Positions 50,930 through 59,244 of a stretch of 64,000 bases of DNA are shown here, piece by piece; the stretch's first letter is position 1; every line of letters starts with the position of its first letter. Location: positions 142,262 through 206,261 of the forward strand of contig NZ_JAFCLN010000011.1 in the NCBI RefSeq assembly GCF_018129385.1. Reading direction: 5' to 3'. A program made the translations under genes and the position numbers. This stretch comes from Bradyrhizobium lablabi. GTDB taxonomy: Bacteria > Pseudomonadota > Alphaproteobacteria > Rhizobiales > Xanthobacteraceae. The notes below the pieces were generated by a model. That model was not told where the DNA came from, ran no database searches, and was given only the letters and a program-made list of their open reading frames with translations.

Positions 50930-52414
50930 GTGGGCGAGGTCAAAGTCGAGCCACTGACGAGACAGCTTGTCGTGGTCCATTTGTCGGACGTCCATTTTGG
51001 CGATCACCACCGTTTCTCGCCCGGGAAAGCAGTAGGCGCAGGCAATCTGCCGAAAGCGGGCCACCCAACGCTCGCCGACAGCTTGCTCAGAGACCTCGCC
51101 GTGGCCGATCCAGATTGCCCCGTCATCGTATGTATTACTGGGGATTTGGTCGAGACCGGCACTGCCCGCGAACTTCGCCATGCGGCGGACTTGATCAAGC
51201 AGTTGGCCGCGTCGGATATCTTAGGGCGTCCGCGCGGACTCGAAAACATCTTCGTCGTGCCGGGCAATCATGATCTCTGTTTCGCTGAAGAGGTCGCAGA
51301 AGATCGTTGGGCTCCGTGGACCGCGTTTCACAATCGTGCATTTGGTAAAACGGCCGACTCTCAAGATCCGGCTAGCAGGTTTTCATTTCACAACCGCATA
51401 GCGGATCTCGGCGCGGTCATTCTTTGTCTCAATTCCGCTGAATATGTTCAGAAGGACACTCCTGAGGCAAAGCGCGGAACAATCGATCAGTTCCAGCTGA
51501 CAAGAATCAAAGAGTTTCTAAAAAGCATCCCTGCCAAGGATTTGGACTCCGCGATCCGAATCGCCTTGATCCATCATCACCCGGTTTTGATCCCAGGCCT
51601 CGCCGAAAGCGAACAAGGGTACGATGCCGTGAGTAATGCGGGATATCTGTTGAATGAACTCCGAACATTCGGATTTCATCTCGTTCTGCACGGTCACAAG
51701 CATACGCCTTACCATTTTTCCGAGGACAGCTTTACGGCATTTCGGGAAGAGAACAGCCCTCCAATTCTGATTGTGGCCGGGGGATCGGTAAGCAGCAAGG
51801 AAATCCGGGGAAGCGGACAGAATTGCTACAATCGGCTCGCTATCAAGTGGAATCCGGAGGCCCGTCAGGGTCGCATACATCTGTCGACCAGGTCCCTGAA
51901 GATTGAAGACAGGGGCAGGGAAATCTTGCCGGGAGAATGGGTGTGGACCGACAAATTGATTGATGACCGGCAATATCTGGGCGGGCCTCGAGCGCCGCAA
52001 ACGTTTGCCGCCGCCTCGCGCAAATTCTCCGACGGAGAAGACGGGGCTGATGAGGTCATTCGAAAAAGGCGCTACGCGGAACTTCGCCTGAACATGCCCG
52101 TTTGCGAAGTGATGCCTTCGCTGCTTCCAGGTCAGCATAACGAGGTGAGGCTGTGGATCGAGCCTCACCGGCCCGAACATCAGAAAGACGAGGACAAGCC
52201 GCTGCGGGCAATCTGGTCGGCTGGCAATCTGCACGAGGTAATCGCTGTAAGTCGCGAGCAAGATGAACGATACTGCGCTACCATGAACTATTACGGGCCG
52301 ATGCTTGTGCAGGTCAGGCTTGAGTTCAGCGACGGGGAATATGCCCACGGCCACGTCTACGCTCGGATGCCCGTTGCGTATCAACGACCCGATCGGACGA
52401 TCGATATTGGATGA
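50930..52414 (+). CDS. Calcineurin-like metallophosphoesterase with a C-terminal beta-rich domain
   Basis: About 494 residues if it starts at GTG 50930, which follows AGGGGG; ATGs at 50861 and 50876 are alternatives. Metal-site motifs of class III phosphodiesterases are clear (numbered from 50930): LSDVHFGD (D20, H22), TGDLVET, PGNHDLC (N113, H114, D115), IHHHP (215-217) and LHGHKH (254-258). Residues about 330-494 form a beta-strand-rich region (VRLWIEPHRPEHQKDED, YYGPMLVQVRLEFSDGEYAHGHVYARMP) I do not recognise. G+C and codon use look lower than in neighbouring genes (TTA and CTA leucine codons), a sign of transfer. The following gene starts seven bases later. The likely job is phosphodiester cleavage; the substrate is unknown. 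Confidence 0.82.
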   Translation: MGEVKVEPLTRQLVVVHLSDVHFGDHHRFSPGKAVGAGNLPKAGHPTLADSLLRDLAVADPDCPVIVCITGDLVETGTARELRHAADLIKQLAASDILGRPRGLENIFVVPGNHDLCFAEEVAEDRWAPWTAFHNRAFGKTADSQDPASRFSFHNRIADLGAVILCLNSAEYVQKDTPEAKRGTIDQFQLTRIKEFLKSIPAKDLDSAIRIALIHHHPVLIPGLAESEQGYDAVSNAGYLLNELRTFGFHLVLHGHKHTPYHFSEDSFTAFREENSPPILIVAGGSVSSKEIRGSGQNCYNRLAIKWNPEARQGRIHLSTRSLKIEDRGREILPGEWVWTDKLIDDRQYLGGPRAPQTFAAASRKFSDGEDGADEVIRKRRYAELRLNMPVCEVMPSLLPGQHNEVRLWIEPHRPEHQKDEDKPLRAIWSAGNLHEVIAVSREQDERYCATMNYYGPMLVQVRLEFSDGEYAHGHVYARMPVAYQRPDRTIDIG

Positions 52415-52421
52415 GGTCACC

Positions 52422-52877
52422 ATGAAAATCTATGTGTCGGGTCCACCGGTTTCCGCCTTGGAGCAGGGAGTTACGCATAGCGCCGTCATCTACAAGGCGA
52501 TTTTGAAGAAGTTCGGTGCCGAGCACGATGTCTCGCTTCCGATCAGGACACCTGAACTGGACATACTGGGTGCCAAGGATTTCTTTGCAGCGATAAGCAA
52601 GAAAATCGGCGCGGCCGAAGCGGTCATAACCGTCATTGAAAAAGGGGACCAGTCAACGCCTGCCGAGGCGACCATAGCCTCACTGACGGGAAGGCCCCAA
52701 TATATTCTGGAAATCGACAGTGCCCCGCGATTGCTACGAGGATTGCCCGGGGTAACTGGAGGAACGAAGGTTGCGCTTGAAAAGCTGGACGGACAACTCG
52801 ATGAGGCCCTCAAACACCTGATGGCTGCACCCAAACCCAGGCTCGAGCCCGAAGCGGCCCAACCCAAGGCCGCGTGA
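52422..52877 (+). CDS. Nucleoside 2-deoxyribosyltransferase-like protein
   Basis: 151 residues from ATG 52422 (GAGG upstream). N-terminal MKIYVSGPP resembles the first strand and GP of nucleoside deoxyribosyltransferases. IGAAEAVITVIEKGDQSTPAEATIASLTGRP corresponds to the 'AD-aviavldg ... t..E.g.A...gkP' core with E82 in the place of the catalytic Glu. This Rossmannoid superfamily (DRHyd, related to TIR and SLOG folds) includes enzymes acting on nucleosides and nucleotides. The C-terminal 30 residues are Pro/Ala/Lys-rich. It starts seven bases after the phosphoesterase stop, clearly co-transcribed. Assignment is by pattern reading and should be taken as moderate confidence. Confidence 0.6.
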   Translation: MKIYVSGPPVSALEQGVTHSAVIYKAILKKFGAEHDVSLPIRTPELDILGAKDFFAAISKKIGAAEAVITVIEKGDQSTPAEATIASLTGRPQYILEIDSAPRLLRGLPGVTGGTKVALEKLDGQLDEALKHLMAAPKPRLEPEAAQPKAA

Positions 52878-52919
52878 GCACTCAAGGACGCGTGAGCAGT
52901 CAGAACCGGGCGCCGCCGG

Positions 52920-53840
52920 CTATACGCGTGCCGAAGCCTGCCTTGACGCGATGATGATTCCCGCCAGCACCAGCGCGTAGCCGGTCAGGTGAAACAGCTT
53001 TAGCCGTTCGCCGAGCAGCAGGATCGCCATCGCCGAGCCGAACACCGGCACCAGATGCAGGAACGGCGCGGAACGATTGGGCCCGATCAGCGCGATGCCG
53101 CGGTTGAAGAAGAGATAGGCCAGCACGGACGGGAAGATCATCACATAGAGCATCGTCACGGCCGTCAGCGCATCGGGCTTGAGCCGTATGCCGTGGAAAA
53201 ATTCCCAGATCGCGAACGGAAGCAGCAGCACCGCGCCGCAGCCGATGGTGAAGGTGATCAGCGACAATTGGTGCGTCTTCGGCCGGTACGGCATCAGCGC
53301 GGAGTAGAGCCCAAAGCTCAGCACGGCGGCGCCGAACATCAGGTCGCCGCGGTTGAAATGGATCGAGGCGAGGGCCGCGAGATCGCCGCGCAGGATGATG
53401 ACGAGCACGCCCGATAGCGACAGGATGATGCCGAACAATTGCGCCGGCGTCAGCCGCACGCCGAACAGCACCAGCGACCATAGCGCGACGAACAGCGGGC
53501 CGGACGACTGGATCAAGAGCGCATTGAGCGCTTCGGTATATTGCAGGGCCCAGTAGGAGATCGCGTTGTTGAAGGCAAAACCGGTCGCCGACAGCACCAG
53601 CATCAGCGGCAGTTTCGCCCGCAGCGCCGGCCAGTCCTGCTTCAGATGCGGCCAGGCGAACGGCAGCAGCATTGCGAACGCGCCGATCCAGCGCACGCAG
53701 GACAGCGTCATCGGCGGCACATGACCGGCGACGTAGCGCGCCAGCACGATGTTGCCGGCCCAGAACAGCGAGGTCAGGCTGAGCAGCAGATAAGGCTGGT
53801 TGTTGAGCCAGCGGACCGGGGATCGGGAAGGCGAAGACAA
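52920..53840 (-). CDS. EamA-family (DMT) transporter
   Basis: About 306 residues with ten predicted transmembrane helices in two EamA repeats: QPYLLLSLTSLFWAGNIVLARYVAGHVPPMTLSCVRWIGAF, YWALQYTEALNALLIQSSGPLFVALWSLVLFGVRL and FPSVLAYLFFNRGIALIGPNRSAPFLHLVPVFGSAMAILLLGERL. Drug/metabolite transporters export diverse small molecules; the substrate is unknown. The frame is open into the upstream HD gene, so I place the start at TTG 53840 (LSSPSRS); the exact start is uncertain. A close paralogue is at 58113-59036. Confidence 0.85.
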   Translation of the reverse strand: MSSPSRSPVRWLNNQPYLLLSLTSLFWAGNIVLARYVAGHVPPMTLSCVRWIGAFAMLLPFAWPHLKQDWPALRAKLPLMLVLSATGFAFNNAISYWALQYTEALNALLIQSSGPLFVALWSLVLFGVRLTPAQLFGIILSLSGVLVIILRGDLAALASIHFNRGDLMFGAAVLSFGLYSALMPYRPKTHQLSLITFTIGCGAVLLLPFAIWEFFHGIRLKPDALTAVTMLYVMIFPSVLAYLFFNRGIALIGPNRSAPFLHLVPVFGSAMAILLLGERLKLFHLTGYALVLAGIIIASRQASARV

Positions 53841-53932
53841 TTGCGGCCAGTGTGTGAAGACCTCCGCAAATTGCCCGAAAGCGCTGCGCAGACAAGCCGT
53901 CGCAGCGGATTGGTGCCATGCAGACGCTTTGC

Positions 53933-54778
53933 CTATTTCTGCGGCCCCGACAGCGAGATGTCGCGCTCGGCGCGAAACACGTTGCTGTAGAGATTGGCGA
54001 TCCACTGCCGTCCGCTCGAGGTGACGTTGAGATAGCGGATCGCGGTCTGCACATGCGGCGCGACGCTGTTCCAGTAGAACTGGGGATAGAGATTGACGAG
54101 GTCGGCCGGCGAGGAATAGCCGAGCTGCCGGTTCAGTCCACCTTCCTCGAACTCGTGGTAGAGCGCATTGGCCTTGCGGATGTAGTGGGGATCCCCCAAC
54201 TGGCCGATCAGATCGGCGGCGCGCAACAGCGCTGCCTCCTCGTCGGATTCCTCGTTCTCGCTGGGAAAGCTGGAGGGAAAGCGCGTGCCCTCGACGGCGC
54301 GCGCGATCCGCCGCTTGTCGAGGCCGGGAATGCCCTCGATCCGCTCCATCACATACATTTTCGAACGGTCGACATGATACGGCATCAAGGCCGCGTCCGA
54401 CGAGCCGCGCGGCAGCGTCACTTTCTTCCCCGACGGATCGACCAGATAGCCGTCCTTGTCGTCTTCCGCGAACAGCCCGCGGACATAGCCGATGTCATGG
54501 GTCAGGCAGGCGATGATGGCGTGTGCATAGTCTTCAGCCGGCATGTGCGTATGCAGCGCGCGGCCGCGCAAGATGTCGTGACCGGCCAGCGTTACCAGCA
54601 TGGTGTGCTCGACATTGTGGTAGAGCGCGTCGCTGTTGCCGATGCATTCGATCGCGATGCGCGCGATCGAGGGCACCATCTCCACCAGATGCGTATGCGA
54701 GGTGCCGAACCGCCGCCGCATATAGGTGGCCAGGAATTTGCCGAGCGCGTCGGCCGCCAGTTCCGGAACGGTGATCAT
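53933..54778 (-). CDS. HD-domain metal-dependent phosphohydrolase
   Basis: 281 residues starting at ATG 54778 (MITVPEL). The HD-domain metal ligands appear at YHNVEHTMLV (His), THDIGYVRG (HD pair) and in a downstream Asp of the RAADLIGQLGDPHY region. HD proteins are phosphohydrolases of nucleotides or cyclic dinucleotides. The sequence is more like the generic HD/PDEase group than like RelA/SpoT or dGTPase. It is followed by the EamA gene on the same strand. The upstream frame is open toward 55264 but overlaps the DUF1330 gene on the other strand, so it is rejected. Confidence 0.8.
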   Translation of the reverse strand: MITVPELAADALGKFLATYMRRRFGTSHTHLVEMVPSIARIAIECIGNSDALYHNVEHTMLVTLAGHDILRGRALHTHMPAEDYAHAIIACLTHDIGYVRGLFAEDDKDGYLVDPSGKKVTLPRGSSDAALMPYHVDRSKMYVMERIEGIPGLDKRRIARAVEGTRFPSSFPSENEESDEEAALLRAADLIGQLGDPHYIRKANALYHEFEEGGLNRQLGYSSPADLVNLYPQFYWNSVAPHVQTAIRYLNVTSSGRQWIANLYSNVFRAERDISLSGPQK

Positions 54779-54910
54779 TGAAATGTGCCCTGAACCTCGC
54801 GTGCGGCCCGGCAATGTCGGGTCGCACATCGTTTCAGGATAGCGGTCCCGTGTGACATAATCGTTGCGGCCGATGCGCGGAGGCGCGGACGGCCCTCTCA
54901 AGGAGCCGTC

Positions 54911-55312
54911 ATGGGCGTGGAATTGCTGAATATCCGGGGCCTCGAAAAGCTGGATCGCCAGAATCCGGTCGTGATGGTCAATTTGATGCGCTTTCGCGCG
55001 CGTTCGCTCGACGGCGACGGCTCCGGCTGGGACGCTTACTTGCGCTACAGCGCGCTGACCGTGCCGATGATCAAGGCGCGCGGCGGTACGCTGTTGTGGA
55101 CGGGCGAAGCCAGGGCGGTCGCGCTCGGCGAACAGGCCGGCAATGAGTGGGATTATCTGGCGCTGGTGTATTATCCTTCCGTCAATGCCTTCCTCGACAT
55201 GATGACGTCGGCCGATTACGAGACCCAATGCGATCCGCACCGCAAGAACGGCTGCGAGGACCATGTGATCATCGCCACCACGGAGGCGTACAGCAAGTTC
55301 AAGATCGGCTAG
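54911..55312 (+). CDS. DUF1330-like ferredoxin-fold protein
   Basis: 133 residues with the dimeric alpha-beta barrel pattern: NPVVMVNLMRFRARSLDGDGSGWDAYLRYSALTVPMIKARGGTLLWTGEARAVALG, then NEWDYLALVYYPSVNAFLDMMTSADYET. It resembles DUF1330 and related stress-response-like small enzymes, whose function is unknown. The ATG at 54911 is preceded by AAGGAG, a good ribosome site. It is divergent from the HD gene. Confidence 0.75.
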   Translation: MGVELLNIRGLEKLDRQNPVVMVNLMRFRARSLDGDGSGWDAYLRYSALTVPMIKARGGTLLWTGEARAVALGEQAGNEWDYLALVYYPSVNAFLDMMTSADYETQCDPHRKNGCEDHVIIATTEAYSKFKIG

Positions 55313-55373
55313 GCTTGTGCAATAATTTCGGCGCCGGCCTCACGGCCGCGCAGCAATAACAAGGGGGTCCCCA

Positions 55374-55649
55374 ATGCGCCTACGCAACGCGTCGATACTC
55401 GCTGCCTTCGCGGTCCTGGTTTCCAGCGCGGCTCACGCCCAGCAGGCCCAGGTGGAGAAACCGACGGCCGAACTCGCCGCGCAGGTGCGCACGCAAGGTT
55501 TTACCTGCGACAAGACCGTGGGCGCAGTCCGGGACAAGAAGCGCTCCAGGCCCGACTATGCGGTCTGGGTCCTCATCTGCAACAACGCCGTCTACCGCGT
55601 CAGCCGCGCGCCCGACATGCTGGCGAAGATCGAGCCGATTCAGCGGTAG
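55374..55649 (+). CDS. Small exported hypothetical protein (91 aa)
   Basis: A signal peptide (MRLRNASILAAFAVLVSSAAHA/QQ) precedes a roughly 70-residue mature protein with two cysteines (TCDKT and LICNN) that could form a disulfide. AAGGGGG lies before ATG 55374. I recognise no characterised family; size, ribosome site and export signal support a real gene. Confidence 0.7.
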   Translation: MRLRNASILAAFAVLVSSAAHAQQAQVEKPTAELAAQVRTQGFTCDKTVGAVRDKKRSRPDYAVWVLICNNAVYRVSRAPDMLAKIEPIQR

Positions 55650-55667
55650 GCATCGCTATCTCTCCAA

Positions 55668-55792
55668 CGTCGTCCCGGCGAAAGCCGGGACCCATACGCC
55701 GCGGCGCGTGTTGTCGAAGCGAGATGTGAGACGACTTTCTTTGAACTAACCGCGCCCTGTGGTTATGGATCCCGGCTTTCGCCGGGACGACG
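55668..55792. repeat. Intergenic palindromic repeat, family C
   Basis: CGTCGTCCCGGCGAAAGCCGGGACCCAT and ATGGATCCCGGCTTTCGCCGGGACGACG are the two arms at the ends of a 125-base element that otherwise has no open frame. Similar to 27104-27194. It separates the convergent small exported gene and the flavoenzyme gene. Confidence 0.83.
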
Positions 55793-55809
55793 CGGGGAGG
55801 GAGCGTGCC

Positions 55810-57027
55810 TCAAAACTTCCGCACCAGATCCGGCGTAATCTCCGCAAGACTCCGGATCCCCATCAGCGCCAGATCGCGGTCGATCTCGTCATGCAGCAGC
55901 GTGATCGCGCGCTCCACTGCGGGCTGGCCGCCCACCACAGCCGCATAGAGGAACGGCCGGCCGACGAACACGAAATGCGCGCCCAGCGCCAAGGCCTTGA
56001 TCACGTCGGTGCCGCGGCGGATGCCGCCGTCGACCATGATTGTCATGCCCCTGGCTTCGGCCGCGATCTCGGGGAGCGTGCGCAGGCCGGCAAAGGTGTA
56101 GTCGAGCTGGCGGCCGGCATGGTTGGAGACCAGCACGCCGTCGACGCCGCTTTCGCGCGCGATTTTGGCATCCTGCGGCGAAATCAGCCCCTTTACGACC
56201 AGCTTGCCCTTCCAGCGCTTGCGGATCAGCTCGACATGTTTCCAGGCGAGCTGGTCGCGCGCGCCGATATTGCGCATCAAATTCTTCGACAGCACCGGCG
56301 GGCCTGCGGACGCGTCCATGTTCTCGAATCTCGGCATGCCGTGGCTGACCACGGTGCGCGCAAAGATGTTGAGCAGCCAGTCCGGATGGGTCGCGATATC
56401 CCACGCCACGCGCGGGGTGATCTTCATCGGCGTCTGAAAGCCGTTGCGGATGTTGTTCTCGCGGTTCGGCGGCACCGGCACGTCGGCGGTGACGACAAAG
56501 GTGTCGAACCCGGCCGCCGCGACGCGATCGACCAGCGGCTCGATTCGTTCAGGCATGCCGGCCAGATACGCCTGATACCAGGCCGCGGGATTTTCCTTGA
56601 TGACATCTTCGAGCTTGATCAGCGACGCTGCGCTCAAAATCATCGGCACGTTCAGCGCCTTGGCGGCGCGCGCATAAACGATGTCGCCGCGATAGGCGCA
56701 CAGCGCGGACGAGCCCATCGGCGGAATACCGAACGGCGAAGCGTAGCTCTTGCCGAACAGCGTCGCGGTCTGGTTGCGCAGCGAGACATCGTTGAGCACG
56801 CGTGGCACAAAACCGTATTCGTCGAGCGCCCTTCGATTGTCGCGCAAGGCCGCGTCGTTCTCCGCGCCCCCGGAAATGTAGCCATAGAGGAATTTTGGCA
56901 AAATCCTTCGCGCGGTCGCCTCGAAATCGTCGAGGCACAGATAGCGCCGAAGAGCGCGCGGCACCGTGCTCTGCGGGCGGACCATGGTCGGCGAGGGCGC
57001 TTCTACCGCGGAAGTCTTGTCGAGCAC
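55810..57027 (-). CDS. FMN-dependent alpha-hydroxyacid oxidase family protein
   Basis: 405 residues, same superfamily as the lldD-like protein at 17734. Core motifs: FGIPPMGSSALCAYRGD, LSAASLIKLEDVI, YQAYLAGM, VTADVPVPPNRENNIRNG, the active-site SNHAGRQLD (Ala where many members have Gly) and VDGGIRRGTDVIKALALGAHFVFVGR. I start at GTG 57027, which has AGGA eight bases upstream; the frame remains open to 57087. Substrate and electron acceptor are unclear. The protein is one of two such flavoenzymes in the window and is not obviously in an operon. Confidence 0.82.
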   Translation of the reverse strand: MLDKTSAVEAPSPTMVRPQSTVPRALRRYLCLDDFEATARRILPKFLYGYISGGAENDAALRDNRRALDEYGFVPRVLNDVSLRNQTATLFGKSYASPFGIPPMGSSALCAYRGDIVYARAAKALNVPMILSAASLIKLEDVIKENPAAWYQAYLAGMPERIEPLVDRVAAAGFDTFVVTADVPVPPNRENNIRNGFQTPMKITPRVAWDIATHPDWLLNIFARTVVSHGMPRFENMDASAGPPVLSKNLMRNIGARDQLAWKHVELIRKRWKGKLVVKGLISPQDAKIARESGVDGVLVSNHAGRQLDYTFAGLRTLPEIAAEARGMTIMVDGGIRRGTDVIKALALGAHFVFVGRPFLYAAVVGGQPAVERAITLLHDEIDRDLALMGIRSLAEITPDLVRKF

Positions 57028-57092
57028 GTCGGGCGTTCCTCTATCTGTTCTTGGACTGTTATTGGGCGGCCAAAGCCACCTGGGCACGCATG

Positions 57093-57902
57093 CTAGCGCG
57101 CCGGCGCGCCGCTGCCAAACCGGCTCTCCCGGATGGACTTGCTGAGATCGTTCAGCATCTTTCGGCCGTCATTGATGAAGGCATCCGACTTCTTGTCAAA
57201 ACTCTCGACCAGCTCGCGCAGCGAGATCACGGTCGGCAGCAGCTCGCCGCCATATTTGTCGCTGCCGAGGCTCTTCAGAAAAGCCTCGGTCTTGGCAAAG
57301 CCGTCATCGACGGAGGTGACGCCGGCCACCGCCGAGTCGACGATGGCCGTGAGCCGCTCGCCATTGGTCGAGAGCGAGGCGGTAAAGGTCTCGAAATTCC
57401 GCAGCGTGTCCTTTACCGAGTCCTCGTTCTCGGCGATCACCCGGTCGACGTTGCGCAGCGCGGCGCGGATCTTTTCCTGCGTGTTCAGCATCCCTTCGGG
57501 ATCGGCTGAGAGCACGGGGATGCCGTCGGCATCGAGCGGGGGCGGCGGGCCGTCGATCGTGCCGCCGGTGAAGGAGATCGCGGCAATCCCGGTCAGGCCC
57601 TGGAATTCCAGTCCGACCTGGGTGTCCTTGCGCACCGGTGCGGCGTTATCAATCATCATGAACGCCACCACCCGCCTGGGATGGTCGAGCTTCAGCGAGG
57701 TCACCTGGCCGATCCGGACGCCGGCGAAATTCACGCTGCTGCCCTTGCGCAGGCCCGAGGCCGAGCCTTCGAACACCACGCGGAACGGCACCTGTTTCTT
57801 GATGCCGGCAATCTTCTGGTAGCCGAGCCAGGCGCCGAACGAGCCGCCAATGATCGCCAGCGCGAGCGTTCCGATCAGCAGATTGGTGGCCCGGAATTTC
57901 AT
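57093..57902 (-). CDS. MlaD-like (MCE domain) protein, orphan
   Basis: 269 residues: a single N-terminal TM anchor (NLLIGTLALAIIGGSFGAWLGY) and an MCE domain (about 40-120: PFRVVFEGSASGLRKGSSVNFAGVRIGQVTSLKLDHPRRVVAFMMIDNAAPVRKDTQVGLEFQGLTGIAAISF). The rest is helical (about 140-260). In Mla/Pqi-type systems this protein carries lipids between membranes with MlaE/MlaF. No permease or ATPase of such a system is next to it, so it is an orphan here. The start is ATG 57902. Confidence 0.85.
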   Translation of the reverse strand: MKFRATNLLIGTLALAIIGGSFGAWLGYQKIAGIKKQVPFRVVFEGSASGLRKGSSVNFAGVRIGQVTSLKLDHPRRVVAFMMIDNAAPVRKDTQVGLEFQGLTGIAAISFTGGTIDGPPPPLDADGIPVLSADPEGMLNTQEKIRAALRNVDRVIAENEDSVKDTLRNFETFTASLSTNGERLTAIVDSAVAGVTSVDDGFAKTEAFLKSLGSDKYGGELLPTVISLRELVESFDKKSDAFINDGRKMLNDLSKSIRESRFGSGAPAR

Positions 57903-57987
57903 GCGGGGTTCCAGCGGTCGACCGTGCAAGGATTAGCCGATTTGTTCGGTCAAGTCACCGCGCACCGGGAGCGCTTTCGGTGGCTTT

Positions 57988-58098
57988 CATCCTTCGAGAC
58001 GCAGGCTTCGCCTGCTCCTCAGGATGAGGTCCAAGACCCTCATGAGGTCTAAGACCCTCATGGTGAGGAGCGCGGCAACGCCGCGCGTCTCGAACCAC
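57988..58098. repeat. Intergenic palindromic repeat, family E
   Basis: CATCCTTCGAGACGCAGGC...GCTCCTCAGGATGAGG and CCTCATGGTGAGGAGCGCGGC...GCGCGTCTCGAACCACG are the inverted halves; a direct repeat CCTCATGAGGTCTAAGACCCTCATGG lies in the middle. Close to the element at 34067-34175. It separates the MlaD-like gene and the EamA gene. Confidence 0.8.
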
Positions 58099-58112
58099 GA
58101 GGCCCGATTCTC

Positions 58113-59036
58113 TTACGGCTTTCGCGACGCCACGAACACGCCGGTCAGCACCAGTGCAAAGCCGACGAGATCGAACAGGTGCGGCCGCTCGCCGAGGAAG
58201 ACGAACGCCATCACCGCGCCGAACACCGGAACCAGATGGAAGAACGGCGCCGCCCGGTTGGCGCCGATCAACTGCACGCCGCGATTGAAGCAGAGATAGG
58301 CCAGCGTCGAGGGGAACACCGCGACATAGAACAGCGAGAGGATGTTCGCTCTGCTGAGCTCCATCGCCGGCCGCGAGACCAGTTCCCACACGAACAACGG
58401 CACCAGCGCCGCCGCGCCGGCCCCGAACGTGAACGCGACAAAGGACAGGCCGTGGATCGCCGGCCGCTTCAGCGTCAGCACCGAATAGAGCCCGAACACG
58501 AACATCGCGATCAGGAAGATGATGTCGCCGCGCTTGAACTGGATGTTCTCGAGCGCTGAGAAATCGCCATGCAGCAGGATCGTCAGCACGCCGCACATCG
58601 ACAGCAAAATGCCGAACGCCTGCGCCAGCGTCAGGCGGACGCCAAGCAGCACCAGCGACCAGATCGCCACGAACAGCGGCCCGGTCGGCTGGAGCAGCAG
58701 CGTGTTGAGCGCCTCGGTGTGCTCGAGCGCCCAGTACTGCATCGTATTGAACGCGCTGATGCCGGTGACCGACAGGATGATCATGATGCCGAGCTTGCCG
58801 CGGATCGCGCCCCAGTCGCGCACCAGGTGTTTCCAGGCGAACGGCAGCACCAGCAGGAAGGCAACGAACCAGCGCAGGAACGACAGCGTCACCGGCGGAA
58901 TGTGCCCGGCCGCGATTTTTCCGACGATCGCATTGCCGGCCCAACACATCGCCGTGATCGACAGCAGGATGTAGGGCTGGTTGGCGATCCAGCTACTGGA
59001 GGCTGCGTTTTCCTGCGGCGGATTGGAGACGGACAT
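58113..59036 (-). CDS. EamA-family (DMT) transporter
   Basis: 307 residues, ten transmembrane helices in two EamA repeats. It is a close paralogue of the transporter at 52920: both have ANQPYI/LLLS, AGN, EALN-LL, PTGPLFVAIWSLVLLGVRL, FNRG..LIG.NR.APF.HLVPVFG and a GERPHLFDL-type ending. ATG 59036 starts a normal short cytoplasmic tail (MSVSNPPQENAASSSWIANQ). Substrate unknown. Duplication of this transporter type within 6 kb is notable. Confidence 0.88.
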   Translation of the reverse strand: MSVSNPPQENAASSSWIANQPYILLSITAMCWAGNAIVGKIAAGHIPPVTLSFLRWFVAFLLVLPFAWKHLVRDWGAIRGKLGIMIILSVTGISAFNTMQYWALEHTEALNTLLLQPTGPLFVAIWSLVLLGVRLTLAQAFGILLSMCGVLTILLHGDFSALENIQFKRGDIIFLIAMFVFGLYSVLTLKRPAIHGLSFVAFTFGAGAAALVPLFVWELVSRPAMELSRANILSLFYVAVFPSTLAYLCFNRGVQLIGANRAAPFFHLVPVFGAVMAFVFLGERPHLFDLVGFALVLTGVFVASRKP

Positions 59037-59143
59037 TCGCGAAGCTCGATGGATGATGCCGCGTCACAGACACGGAATTTGCGCGTCCATCAATGGCGCA
59101 GATGCATCGCCTCCATGCACGCCGTCATCCTCGCATCTCACTT

Positions 59144-59233
59144 CGTCATGGCCGGGCTTGACCCGGCCATCCACATCTTGCTTTCGTGCAACAAGGAAAG
59201 GCGTGGATGCCCGGGTCAAGCCCGGGCATGACG
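59144..59233. repeat. Intergenic palindromic repeat, family G (CGTCATGGCCGGGCTTGACCCGGCCAT)
   Basis: CGTCATGGCCGGGCTTGACCCGGCCATCCAC (from 59144) and GTGGATGCCCGGGTCAAGCCCGGGCATGACG (to 59233) form an inverted repeat whose arms are each hairpins. It is in the spacer between the EamA and ybaK genes. Confidence 0.82.
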
Positions 59234-59244
59234 ACGAGAAACCT

